A DNA stretch of 58,221 bases from Megasphaera geminata F0357 (GTDB lineage: Bacteria; Bacillota; Negativicutes; Veillonellales; Megasphaeraceae). The stretch lies in NCBI RefSeq assembly GCF_000239275.1, contig NZ_JH417610.1:1-58221 (forward strand), written 5' to 3'. The notes under the pieces are model-generated. The model saw only the letters and a program-made list of their open reading frames with translations, was not told where the DNA came from and did no database searches. The translations under genes were made by a program, and so were the position numbers. This document shows positions 8,163 through 17,228 of this stretch, piece after piece (positions within the stretch are counted from its first letter, which is position 1; each line of letters begins with the position of its first letter).

Positions 8163-8660
8163 ATGAAATATATTACTACGTATGAATCACCGCTCGGTAT
8201 AATTATTATGGCAGGCACGGACAGGGCGCTGACCGCTCTTGATTTTGCGGGGCAGCTGTATCAGCCCGAATTCGGCGACGACTATAAGAGAAAGGAAACG
8301 CCGGTCTTTAAAGCGGCGAAGGCGTGGCTTGATGAATATTTTTCCGGTAAAGAGCCGCAAACGGACGTACCTGTGGAACTTCACGGCACAAGTTTCCGTC
8401 AGGAAGTGTGGTCCGTTTTGCAGAAGATTCCTTATGGCAAAACGACTACGTACGGCGCCATAGCGGCACAGATCAGTGCAAGAACCGGGAAACCCATGTC
8501 TGCCCAGGCCGTAGGGGGTGCTGTCGGGCATAACCCGATTTCCCTTATCGTGCCGTGCCATCGCGTTATCGGCAGTGACCGCAGCCTTACGGGTTATGCC
8601 GGCGGGCTGGATAAAAAGAGATACCTTCTTAATTTGGAAGGCATCCTCTATAAAAAATAG
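8163..8660 (+). CDS. ogt: Methylated-DNA-[protein]-cysteine S-methyltransferase
   Basis: 165 residues with the active-site motif IVPCHRVIG (acceptor Cys132), the helix-turn-helix region (FRQEVWSVLQKIPYGKTTTYG) and the C-terminal GYAGGLDKKRYLLNLEG typical of Ogt/AGT. It repairs O6-alkylguanine by transferring the alkyl group to its own cysteine. AAGGAGG precedes the ATG, nine bases after the hexomutase stop, so the two are probably co-transcribed; the association looks incidental rather than functional. Confidence 0.95.
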   Translation: MKYITTYESPLGIIIMAGTDRALTALDFAGQLYQPEFGDDYKRKETPVFKAAKAWLDEYFSGKEPQTDVPVELHGTSFRQEVWSVLQKIPYGKTTTYGAIAAQISARTGKPMSAQAVGGAVGHNPISLIVPCHRVIGSDRSLTGYAGGLDKKRYLLNLEGILYKK

Positions 8661-8691
8661 AGTCTTATATTATCATCGTTCAGATATAAGA

Positions 8692-8700
8692 TGATATAAT
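8692..8700 (+). promoter_or_regulatory. Extended -10 promoter element before the first LTA-synthase-like gene
   Basis: TGATATAAT forms an extended -10 box 33 bases before the GTG start; no clear -35 box. An 8-bp inverted repeat (TCTTATAT at about 8663, ATATAAGA at about 8683) lies just upstream. Confidence 0.4.
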
Positions 8701-8733
8701 GACAGTGAGCCGTAGCTGAAAAGAGGTAGTGGC

Positions 8734-10668
8734 GTGAGCAGATGGCAGGTATTGACAAAGACCGTTCAAATAGAGATTCGTGCATTCTTGTTTTTTACGG
8801 TACTGTTTTCTTTGTTCCGCCTCGCGTTTATTATTTTCTTTTCGGAACAACTGGCTTCTGTCGGTATAAAAGATGTCGGTGAAGCAATGCTTCTGGGGTT
8901 GCGGCTAAGCCTCAAATCGACGGGTGTCATTGTTTTGCTGTCCGTTGTCGTTGCCGATACGCCGCAGCAATTATGGCTGAAGTGGCCGGCGCAGACAATA
9001 CGACGTTTCAGCTACGGCTTCATGACTGTCGTTTTAACATTCCTCTTTGCCGGACGGCTGCCCTTTTATCGTATCTTTAACTCCGGGTATAATATGCTGG
9101 TTATTAACGGCAAGAACGACGGTATTAAAGCTATTTTGAAGACGGGCGTCGAACAATACCATGCGATTCCGCTCTTATTGGGGGCCCTCGCTGTGTCCGC
9201 CATATCGGTGCTGTTGTTGTACCGTGTTTTGAATTGCTCCGTAAGGACGGCGGAGCCGCCTGAAAGCCGTACCCGTAAGGTACTCCTGGCTGTCGGCGGT
9301 ATCTTATTTTTTTTAGTGTTTTGCGTATTTATCCGCTATGGCGGCGGCTTTTCCTATGCGCACTCCGTTAACTGGGAAAATGCAGCCCGCCTTCCTTCGA
9401 ACCTCTTGAATGAAGCGGTATTAGATGATATACAGGCACTTTATCGCGTGAGATCGATCCATAAACGGATGAGTAAGTTAAGTAGCGTTTCACTGACATC
9501 TGATGAAGTGCGCAGCCGTATTGCGGCAATCGGCGGCAACGGCAATGCGGATGGGTTTGATGAGGCGTTTACCCGTATCGTTACGACAGAACGGCTGCGT
9601 GAGCAACCGCGGTCTGTTACGGTTATCCTTGGCGAATCGTACGGACTGTGGCCGTTTTTAGCGGCCTATGACGAACCGGGTGCTTACATTGCCCGGGAAG
9701 GTCGCCGTTTGGCGGCTGACGAACACAGTATGAGCCCTGCATACGCCCTTGCCCAGGGAACGGGCACGATGCCGGCTATCAACGGCCTTTTGACCGGAAT
9801 GCCCGATGTGGGCCTGTATCCGAACTATGAGCCGCAAAGTTATAAATCTGCATACGGTCTCGGTATCGGTTCCGTCATGAAACACCTCGGATATAAGACC
9901 GTATTCTGGTATGGCGGGTTCAGCACCTGGCAGGACGTAAAGAAGATGGCCATGGCTCAGAATTTTGACGAATTTCACGATGCGTCGGAGATGCAAAGTG
10001 ATGAAGAAAATGCGTGGGGCGTAGCGGACGGGGCCCTTTTTAGGGCTGTCGAAACATACATGACGGCTCATAAAGGAGAAAAAATACTCAACGTTATCAT
10101 GACGACATCCAATCATCCGCCCTACAGTGTTCCCGTCGAGAAAGAAGGCTTTGACGCGGATAAGGTGCACGGGCACGTGCCCGACTCCATTGCGGATACG
10201 CCCGAACAGGTCAATGAAATGGGACACTTCTGGTATGCCGACCATGTGATGGGTGAATTCGTGGATACCTTACGGCGACAGGATCCGACAGCACTCTTCG
10301 TCATTACGGGCGACCATAGTGAACGTTTCAGCTTTGTCCGTGACGTCGGACCGGGAGTTGCTTCGACAATACCGCTTATTTTCTACGGACAAGGGATGCG
10401 GAAAGACTGGATTGCCTCCGACAGTACGGGCATGTCCATTCAGATGATTCCGACTTTGGCGGAACTCGTCGGCCGTCCCGGAGAAACCTATATGTCAATG
10501 GTACCGAGCCTCTTCGAAAAAGAAAAGTTCGTTTTTAATCATCGGCTCTGGGCTGATGATAAGGGTATTTTTGAGCAGAATGACAGGATGCCGGGCGCCT
10601 ATAAAGATAAAATTCGAATCATGCGTGAACTGACGGCATGGAGAATAAAGCACGGGAACAGGATATAA
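8734..10668 (+). CDS. LTA synthase/sulfatase-fold membrane phosphotransferase (first copy)
   Basis: 644 residues starting at GTG 8734 (AGAGG upstream). Five hydrophobic segments occupy roughly residues 1-205 and are followed by an extracytoplasmic alkaline-phosphatase/sulfatase-like domain. Active-site features are ILGESYGLWPF (metal-binding Glu, about 295), GTGTMPAINGLLTG (nucleophile Thr, about 345), FWYGGFSTW, TTSNHPPYSVP and TGDHSERF (metal-binding Asp-His). Family members move glycerol- or ethanolamine-phosphate groups from phospholipid onto envelope glycans or lipids. In a diderm lineage the acceptor could be LPS core or a lipid-linked polymer; I cannot tell which. A divergent paralogue follows immediately. 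Confidence 0.85.
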   Translation: MSRWQVLTKTVQIEIRAFLFFTVLFSLFRLAFIIFFSEQLASVGIKDVGEAMLLGLRLSLKSTGVIVLLSVVVADTPQQLWLKWPAQTIRRFSYGFMTVVLTFLFAGRLPFYRIFNSGYNMLVINGKNDGIKAILKTGVEQYHAIPLLLGALAVSAISVLLLYRVLNCSVRTAEPPESRTRKVLLAVGGILFFLVFCVFIRYGGGFSYAHSVNWENAARLPSNLLNEAVLDDIQALYRVRSIHKRMSKLSSVSLTSDEVRSRIAAIGGNGNADGFDEAFTRIVTTERLREQPRSVTVILGESYGLWPFLAAYDEPGAYIAREGRRLAADEHSMSPAYALAQGTGTMPAINGLLTGMPDVGLYPNYEPQSYKSAYGLGIGSVMKHLGYKTVFWYGGFSTWQDVKKMAMAQNFDEFHDASEMQSDEENAWGVADGALFRAVETYMTAHKGEKILNVIMTTSNHPPYSVPVEKEGFDADKVHGHVPDSIADTPEQVNEMGHFWYADHVMGEFVDTLRRQDPTALFVITGDHSERFSFVRDVGPGVASTIPLIFYGQGMRKDWIASDSTGMSIQMIPTLAELVGRPGETYMSMVPSLFEKEKFVFNHRLWADDKGIFEQNDRMPGAYKDKIRIMRELTAWRIKHGNRI

Positions 10669-10722
10669 GGGCAACGCAGTAAGTTATGCGGATATTTATA
10701 TTTATTGTATTGGAGAGAATAT

Positions 10723-12705
10723 ATGTTTTCAAGTATGTTTTACGGGGTACAGCAAGATGTAAAGCTGGCGTTGCTTGCTCCATTATTTTGTGCAGTGTTT
10801 CGCTTAATCTTTATTTTGGCATATGCGCCTGATAAAACGTTGCGCGGCAATGAAAAAAAGTGGATTGAATGCTTTAGGTACGGGTTTTGGTGGGGAATGG
10901 ATTATAATGCGTATGTGTTTTTAGTCCTTTTTTTGTTGGTTACAGTGCCCGGTATATTTTTTTCATCCTACTATACAGTGGGAAACTATGTGCGGATTAC
11001 CTTACTTGGATTGTATATGCTTGCTTTATATATCGCTTTTTCCGGGCGTATGATTTTTTACTATCATTTCCATGATATTTTCAACCCGACACTACGTTTA
11101 GGAGGCAAGGCTGATAAAAAAAATTTGATGGATATATTTTTCAATCAAAACCATGGTATATTAATTTTAGCGGGAATTATACCTTATCTGCTCACGTATA
11201 CGGGGATGGCAGCACTGTTAATTCATGTTCCGCTGCTCATATATCCTCAAATATCGTCAAGGGTTTTGAATTTAGGAATTAATATATTTTTATTTATAGT
11301 ATCTATACTCTTTTTTTATTGGTGCCGCTACGGCGGTACTTTAAATCACCGTAAAAAGCCTGAATGGGATACGGTACCTGAAGTTGTCAAAAATGATATT
11401 TTTTTCGGCAAGGCGACATATGACGATTTTATTAATTTGAAAAATATTTACAGACAGCCGGTACATGAAATTTTAAACCATAGTGACGAAGAGTCCGAGA
11501 AGATACTGGAGCCTGCGCTTCATGTCCGGAATAAGGAAAATATTTTACATGCTTTCAGGCGTTTTGCCGAAGGGGCAAGAATCACCAAACCGAAACATAT
11601 ATTTTTCATAGTTGGAGAAAGTTATACACAAGCTCCTTTCGATGAAGAATTCAGCAACCTTCATATTGTTGATAACGGAAAACGTTTTCGTAATAATGAG
11701 CATACTTTTGTGATCAATAACTTCTTGCCTGCCGGTATGATTTCTCAGCCGGCGATTACCAGCCTTATTTCAGGCATATTTGATTGTAACTTGGAAATTA
11801 ACGAGAGACAGGATTTTCGTAATAAGCCCCCTGTTACATCGCTCCCGGCGCAGCTCTCTAAGCTGGGGTATAAGACTGTCTTATGGTACGGAGGGAGTTT
11901 ATCATGGTCCAGTATCGGCGAGTTTTCAAAATCTATGGGCTTTGACGTGGCTTTGTCGGGAAATGTGATTTGTGCGAAAGATGCGCCTAAAACATGGCTT
12001 GGTGTGTATGATCATATTTTTCTTGACGGGATAAAACATAATCTGGAAAAATATGATGATGAGCCTTCGTTTCATTTTATCTATACGACTTCCAATCATG
12101 GACCTTATACAATTCCCATTGAGAAATACGGCATCAATGTGGGTCGGATTTTTTCCGATTTTCCTGAATCTATGAAAAGAAATAAAACATTGTTGGCAGA
12201 TTTAGGAACCTATTATTATGTCGATTGGGCTCAGACCAGTTTCATAGAAGAAATAAAAAAGAGATATGCTGACAGTTTGATTGTTGTGACCGGAGACCAT
12301 TCAAGGTTAGTAATTCCTCTCGGCAGTGAACGTTACCCTCGTAAAAGCCCTACTGTTCGTGAAATGTACTGCACATCTTTTGCCATGTATCATCAGGAAA
12401 TCAAGGCGGATATGTTTACCACTACCCGTATAGGCGGCCATATGAATATAATACCGACTTTATTTGAATTAATTGCGCCTGAAGGATATGAGTACTATGC
12501 TTTAATGCCTTCATTTTTTGAAAAAGTCAATCAAGTTGTTACTCCTTACCACTGGTTGACTGATGATAGAATAGGGTATTATGGTGACAGAATAGCTCAG
12601 TATTTCTGTGATTATCAGAATATTGAACAAAATATAGTCGAATTTGAGGCAATCCGTAATGCTTATAGTGAAGTTACGGGTTGGTATATTCGCCACTGTA
12701 AGTAA
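10723..12705 (+). CDS. LTA synthase/sulfatase-fold membrane phosphotransferase (second copy)
   Basis: The start chosen is ATG 10723, with GGAGAG eight bases upstream, giving 660 residues. The layout matches the preceding protein: N-terminal membrane segments (to about residue 215), then FFIVGESYTQAPF, LWYGGSLSW, YTTSNHGPYTIP and VVTGDHSRL. At the nucleophile position the paralogue's GTMPAI is replaced by ISQPAI, so Ser may take the place of Thr, if my alignment is right. The gene is clearly more AT-rich than its neighbour, so it is not a recent duplication and probably came with the polysaccharide locus. Function is the same broad class: transfer of a phospho-group to a surface glycan or lipid. 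Confidence 0.8.
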   Translation: MFSSMFYGVQQDVKLALLAPLFCAVFRLIFILAYAPDKTLRGNEKKWIECFRYGFWWGMDYNAYVFLVLFLLVTVPGIFFSSYYTVGNYVRITLLGLYMLALYIAFSGRMIFYYHFHDIFNPTLRLGGKADKKNLMDIFFNQNHGILILAGIIPYLLTYTGMAALLIHVPLLIYPQISSRVLNLGINIFLFIVSILFFYWCRYGGTLNHRKKPEWDTVPEVVKNDIFFGKATYDDFINLKNIYRQPVHEILNHSDEESEKILEPALHVRNKENILHAFRRFAEGARITKPKHIFFIVGESYTQAPFDEEFSNLHIVDNGKRFRNNEHTFVINNFLPAGMISQPAITSLISGIFDCNLEINERQDFRNKPPVTSLPAQLSKLGYKTVLWYGGSLSWSSIGEFSKSMGFDVALSGNVICAKDAPKTWLGVYDHIFLDGIKHNLEKYDDEPSFHFIYTTSNHGPYTIPIEKYGINVGRIFSDFPESMKRNKTLLADLGTYYYVDWAQTSFIEEIKKRYADSLIVVTGDHSRLVIPLGSERYPRKSPTVREMYCTSFAMYHQEIKADMFTTTRIGGHMNIIPTLFELIAPEGYEYYALMPSFFEKVNQVVTPYHWLTDDRIGYYGDRIAQYFCDYQNIEQNIVEFEAIRNAYSEVTGWYIRHCK

Positions 12706-12757
12706 TGACAGCAGTTGAAGCCGTTGAATAAAGCTGACATAGGGGGAGTACATACAA

Positions 12758-13909
12758 ATGCGTGTAGCTATACTGGAAAGCATAAGTATGCCTGCCGGTC
12801 ATGAAGTTGAATTTGACCGGATTTTAGTGAATGAATTAATGCGTCAAGGCCATGAACCGATCTTTTTTGTTCCTGCAAACTTTCCTTTTAAAGACGATTA
12901 CGGCGTGCCTGTCGTGTATTTGGACGGTGGTGAAGTTGTTACTTATGCGGGGGCGTCTAAGTGGAAGAAACCTTTTCTGTCACTTCTCCGAGAAAAAAGA
13001 AGGCGTGCCTGGTTTACAGCAGCGGCAAAGGAAATAAAAAGTCAACATTGTGATGCCCTCATTATTCCGACAAGTACATATCGATATGTCAACGCTCTGT
13101 TAGATACACCTCTGAAAGACTCAACCGTACCGATCCATCTTATTTTTCACGGTATAGGTAAGAAGGAATTGGAACGGTTTCATAAGCAGGCACGGCGAGC
13201 AAGGGCATATCGTGCTATTTACATGGATGTTATTACCTTGCGGGATGATATGTTGCGGACCGACTTGACGAATATACGAAAAATAATGCCTCCCGTCTTT
13301 TTGCCGGCCAGTCGTATTGATGTAAACACCGGCCGTTGTGAGTTGCCTGAATTATCTTTTCATCAGCCTTTGCGGTTAGGTTTTTTCGGACAGTTCAGAA
13401 AAGAAAAAAATATCATTCCTTTGTTGGATGCCTTCATAAAAGCAAGATTTGTCGGCCCTGTTACGTTACTGGTTCAAGGTGCGACAGCCAAGCCGGAAGA
13501 CGGAGTACTGTTTGATTCTATTGCCGCAGAGTATAAAAAATACAAAAATATCACGTTCTTACACACTGATTTAATCGGTAAAAATTGGGACGAAGCCTTG
13601 TTGAATACAGATGCTTTTCTCATGCCGTATGGTGCCGAACGCTATCGCTATCATTGGAGCGCCATGTTATTTACGGCTATCGGTTTTAAAAAACCGGTTT
13701 TGGTATCACCTGAAATTAATCCGGAAGTATTATGTAACTATCATATCGGCGAAACGGTTGATCTCACATCGGTAGAAACAATATGTTCCGGGCTGGAATC
13801 ATTTGTTAATACACTCCTTTCGGCGCCGTATGTATACCGACAGGGATTGGAAGCGGCTAACCGGGCATACAGTCATGAAAACTTAATCAAAGCCGTTTTA
13901 AATGTATGA
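12758..13909 (+). CDS. Glycosyltransferase, GT-B fold (group 1-like)
   Basis: 383 residues after AGGGGGAG. The N-terminal half begins MRVAILESISMPAGHEVEF and the C-terminal half has the nucleotide-sugar domain opening LRLGFFGQFRKEKNIIPLLDAF, a pattern seen in family 4-type transferases. The usual E-x7-E motif is not obvious; FLMPYGAERYRYHWSAMLFTA occupies that region, so it belongs to a divergent group. It probably adds a sugar to LPS core or an O-unit at the cytoplasmic membrane. It lies 52 bases after the LTA-synthase-like gene and overlaps the upstream extension of the next glycosyltransferase frame. Confidence 0.7.
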   Translation: MRVAILESISMPAGHEVEFDRILVNELMRQGHEPIFFVPANFPFKDDYGVPVVYLDGGEVVTYAGASKWKKPFLSLLREKRRRAWFTAAAKEIKSQHCDALIIPTSTYRYVNALLDTPLKDSTVPIHLIFHGIGKKELERFHKQARRARAYRAIYMDVITLRDDMLRTDLTNIRKIMPPVFLPASRIDVNTGRCELPELSFHQPLRLGFFGQFRKEKNIIPLLDAFIKARFVGPVTLLVQGATAKPEDGVLFDSIAAEYKKYKNITFLHTDLIGKNWDEALLNTDAFLMPYGAERYRYHWSAMLFTAIGFKKPVLVSPEINPEVLCNYHIGETVDLTSVETICSGLESFVNTLLSAPYVYRQGLEAANRAYSHENLIKAVLNV

Positions 13910-13940
13910 AAAACGGTATGGTCGGAGAGAAGTGAAACAG

Positions 13941-15119
13941 ATGCGAATTCTGCTGACGAATTTAACAAAAATGGTAGGAGATACAGGAGGTTTGGCGAAA
14001 GTCGCCTGTGCATTTGCCAATGAAATGTACAAAAGAGGGCACGATGTGAGTCTGGTGTATAGTGATGTCCGAAAGGGTGATTTTTATTATCCTTTAGATA
14101 AAAAAGTAACAACTTATGATTTATGCCACTATGGAGACGGAGAGATTTCTTTTCCTCTGCATCTTAAAGTAAAACGGGAAATACTGAGGGCTTTTAGTAA
14201 AGCTAAGGCGCGTGCAGTAAATGATGAATTTATTAAAGCGTATTTACTTCCTAATCTTCAGGAGATTTTAGAATGGACTCAGCCTGAATGTATCATTTCT
14301 TTTCAACCGGCGGCGAGCAAAGCTCTTTTATGCGATATAGGAACGAAAGTCCCGGTCATTACGATGAGTCACGGTGATCCGGAAGATTATTTTTATACGT
14401 ATCCTCCGGAAGAAATTCCGGCTTTAGTGAAAAGTGCCGTGAACCAAGTGCTTTTACCGTCTTTCAGTAAACATATAACAGACCGTTTACCTGAAGCCAG
14501 GACGGTTGTTATCGGTAATGCAATACCGCAATTTTCCGAACAGGCCGCGCTGGATATGCATAAAGAACGATATACCATTGTCTTTGTAGGCATGTTGACA
14601 AAGAATCATAAACGCCCTCATCTTTTAGTGGAGTCCTTTGCGAAACTTGCGACAACCTATCCGGATTGGCATGTAGAACTTTGGGGGGCGGAAGATAGAA
14701 AGACCTATAAGGCGGAGCTGGAGCTTCTCATCAAACGGAATAACTTGGAAAACCGTGTCCATTTCATGGGGACTACTGAGCAGGTTCCGGAAGTTTTGCA
14801 GAAATGTGATATTTTTGCTTTTCCCAGTGCTTGCGAAGGATTTGGACTGGCCTTAGCAGAAGCGATGAGTATGGGCTTACCGGCTGTAGGATATAGAAAT
14901 TGTCCCGCCGTGAATGAACTCATTGAAGACGGAAAAAACGGTATACTTTGTGAAGATGGCGTCTTACCTTTTGCCGGCGCCTTGGAAACATTGATGAAAG
15001 ACCGGAACTTACGCATTGCCATGGGTAATGCCGGTAAAGAAGCGATGAAGCAATATGCACCTGAGAAAATTTGGGATTCATGGGAACAGGTAATAAAAGA
15101 AGTAAGCAGGTTGTCCTGA
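13941..15119 (+). CDS. Glycosyltransferase family 4
   Basis: The start chosen is ATG 13941 (GGAGAG 11 bases upstream); an ATG at 13902 overlapping the previous gene lacks a site. The 392-residue protein opens MRILLTNLTKMVGDTGGLAK, a typical GT4 acceptor-domain start with a glycine-rich loop, and has the donor-domain motif EGFGLALAEAMSMGLPAVGY containing the E-x7-E pair. It should transfer a sugar from a nucleotide donor with retention of configuration. Its place between two other glycosyltransferases ahead of the ligase gene suggests LPS core assembly. Confidence 0.85.
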   Translation: MRILLTNLTKMVGDTGGLAKVACAFANEMYKRGHDVSLVYSDVRKGDFYYPLDKKVTTYDLCHYGDGEISFPLHLKVKREILRAFSKAKARAVNDEFIKAYLLPNLQEILEWTQPECIISFQPAASKALLCDIGTKVPVITMSHGDPEDYFYTYPPEEIPALVKSAVNQVLLPSFSKHITDRLPEARTVVIGNAIPQFSEQAALDMHKERYTIVFVGMLTKNHKRPHLLVESFAKLATTYPDWHVELWGAEDRKTYKAELELLIKRNNLENRVHFMGTTEQVPEVLQKCDIFAFPSACEGFGLALAEAMSMGLPAVGYRNCPAVNELIEDGKNGILCEDGVLPFAGALETLMKDRNLRIAMGNAGKEAMKQYAPEKIWDSWEQVIKEVSRLS

Positions 15120-15152
15120 TTTATACAATTGTTCTTAGAAGGAGTTTGTTGC

Positions 15153-15905
15153 GTGAATTCATTAGCTATATTGATATTAACTAAGAATGAAGAAGAAAAT
15201 ATAGTTTCTGTTGTAAAAAATGCCAAGTGTTGTGCCGATGAAGTGGTAATCATTGATTCCGGCAGCACTGACAATACGGTTGAATTAGCAGAAGCACACG
15301 GAGCACGGGTATGTTATCGTACATGGGATAATGATTTTTCGGCACAGCGCAACTTCGGTTTGACTCAGACTGATGCTGACTGGGTTCTTTATTTGGATGC
15401 GGACGAACGTCTGAACAATGAGCTGATAGAGGCCATTATGTCTGTTTTGTCGACAGGTGAATTAAATACGCAATACGCGATTACCCGTAAATCCGTAGCA
15501 TTCGGAATTATGTTTAATCACGGTGTGTTGCAACCGGACCGTGTGCTGCGTATGTTTCCCCGCACATCCGTGAAATGGGTATATAAGGTGCATGAACATC
15601 CGGAATGCTCTCTGGCAGAGAAGCGGTTGTCCGGGTACATTGAACATTATACCTATCGCGATTGGCGCGAATGGGAAGAAAAACTATGTCTTTATACTGC
15701 GATTTGGGCAAATGACGCGTTAAAACGAGGGAAAAGAACCTCTCTTCCCGGTATTCTCATACACAGTATAGGAGGTTTTTTCAAAATGTTTATCCTTCGT
15801 AAAGGTTTTTTGGATGGATGGCTGGGTTCCTATCTGTGTTGCGCTCATTTTACATATACTATGTTGAAATATTTGAAGCTATATGAGCTGCAAAGAAAAA
15901 ACTGA
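15153..15905 (+). CDS. Glycosyltransferase family 2, WaaE/KdtX-like
   Basis: GTG 15153 has AAGGAG eight bases upstream and was preferred over an upstream TTG. The 250-residue protein starts LAILILTKNEEENIVSVVKN and has DSGSTDNTVELAEAHGA and the DXD region YLDADERL, all typical of the GT2 GT-A fold. The pattern closely resembles LPS core beta-glucosyltransferases of the WaaE group. An in-frame RDWREWEEKL segment and a C-terminal hydrophobic stretch are also usual in this group. It likely adds a sugar to inner core heptose or Kdo. Confidence 0.8.
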   Translation: MNSLAILILTKNEEENIVSVVKNAKCCADEVVIIDSGSTDNTVELAEAHGARVCYRTWDNDFSAQRNFGLTQTDADWVLYLDADERLNNELIEAIMSVLSTGELNTQYAITRKSVAFGIMFNHGVLQPDRVLRMFPRTSVKWVYKVHEHPECSLAEKRLSGYIEHYTYRDWREWEEKLCLYTAIWANDALKRGKRTSLPGILIHSIGGFFKMFILRKGFLDGWLGSYLCCAHFTYTMLKYLKLYELQRKN

Positions 15906-16172
15906 AAGGTGATTTAGTATTTCACTATAGTGGCATAAATAGGCGGAAACTTTAGATATCGTGAACATTTGCATAATATGTACATAAAATGAAGACAGGT
16001 CTTCCGGCTGAAAGAAATTGACAACAGTATGAAAGTATGGAGATTTACGTAGTAATACCTGTCGTTTCAGGGGAATAAAAGTGCAGTGATAATACTGCCT
16101 TGGAAACGCTTTGTACATAAGGAATGAGCATACTTTATTTGAAGGCTGATCTTGATTGGGGAGAATACCTCT

Positions 16173-17210
16173 ATGCTTAGCGGGAAAAAAATATTTATAA
16201 CAACAGGGGGAGGCGTCGGAGACTTAATTATGCTTACACCTTCTTTGTATAAGCTGAAAAATCTCTACCCTTCATGTAAATTATCCATTTTAACAAAACA
16301 GCAAACAGTTGAAGTTATTAATCGTGTTCCATGGATAGATTATGTAATAGGCGTAAAACGAGGAACATTTATGTCGCGCTTTAGAGTTTTACCGGAACTT
16401 TCACAGCAAGACATAGTTATATGTACGGATTGGCAGCCTCATTTATTGCCGTGGATGGTTTTATTCAGAATTCCCTTGCGTGCAGGATATGCAAGGAAAG
16501 GAAAGCTGCTCAATAATTGTTTAAACAGGAAATTAAAGAATTCCGTTTTTACCAGTGAAAAGTATGCCGCAGTCACCAATGCCGGGATTATCAGTGAAGC
16601 ATTAGGGATTAAACTTGAAGGTGACATGACATACTGTGAGGTATCCCAGCCTAATATCGGTGAAATTGAGTCAGTAAAAAGCAAACTGGAAGTATTGGGC
16701 ATTTTTGCCGACACTCCTTTTGTGCTGCTGGCTCCGTATACAAGTCGTTATGAACGGGATTGGAATAAGAAAGATATAGTGGCTTTAACACAACAGATTG
16801 AACAAAAGTACGGGATCCCGGTCGTAATAGCAGGTCAAACAAAAGAATATAATGATAAGCTGGTAGAATGTCCGAATAATCTGCTTAACCAGACAAGTTT
16901 TTTTGAACTTGTCTGGTTAGTGAAGGAAGCCAAATATTTAATTTGCAGTGACAGCGGGCCTATGCATATTGCCGCTGCAACCAGGACGCCTGTGATTCCG
17001 TTATTTAATAAAGACCTTCCTTCCAGATGGGCACCTAAACATGATTGTTATCCTATTGATTTGAGGGTTGAGCGTTGTAATGATTTTTTTAATATACATG
17101 ACTACAAACTGAAATACCCGAACAACATTACGGATATAAGAAACATAACAGCCGAGATGGTATTTGATGTGTTTTCACGAGTGGAACAAGTTAAACAGTA
17201 TTTAAATTAA
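16173..17210 (+). CDS. Glycosyltransferase family 9 (heptosyltransferase-like)
   Basis: The start chosen is ATG 16173, with GGGGAG eight bases upstream. The 345-residue protein opens KIFITTGGGVGDLIMLTPSL, the hallmark of ADP-heptose:LPS heptosyltransferases, and has the C-terminal donor site CSDSGPMHIAAATRTPVIPLF. It is direct support for an LPS-bearing, diderm cell. The 267-base gap upstream (15906-16172) holds no gene I can support; a TTGACA at 16018 lacks a convincing -10 box. Confidence 0.85.
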   Translation: MLSGKKIFITTGGGVGDLIMLTPSLYKLKNLYPSCKLSILTKQQTVEVINRVPWIDYVIGVKRGTFMSRFRVLPELSQQDIVICTDWQPHLLPWMVLFRIPLRAGYARKGKLLNNCLNRKLKNSVFTSEKYAAVTNAGIISEALGIKLEGDMTYCEVSQPNIGEIESVKSKLEVLGIFADTPFVLLAPYTSRYERDWNKKDIVALTQQIEQKYGIPVVIAGQTKEYNDKLVECPNNLLNQTSFFELVWLVKEAKYLICSDSGPMHIAAATRTPVIPLFNKDLPSRWAPKHDCYPIDLRVERCNDFFNIHDYKLKYPNNITDIRNITAEMVFDVFSRVEQVKQYLN

Positions 17211-17228
17211 ATAGATCTGGAGTCATTA

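Noticed and set aside
15906-16172. Promoter or small gene in the gap before the GT9 gene
   Set aside because: A TTGACA at 16018 has no suitable -10 partner, and the open frames there lack ribosome binding sites and recognisable features.
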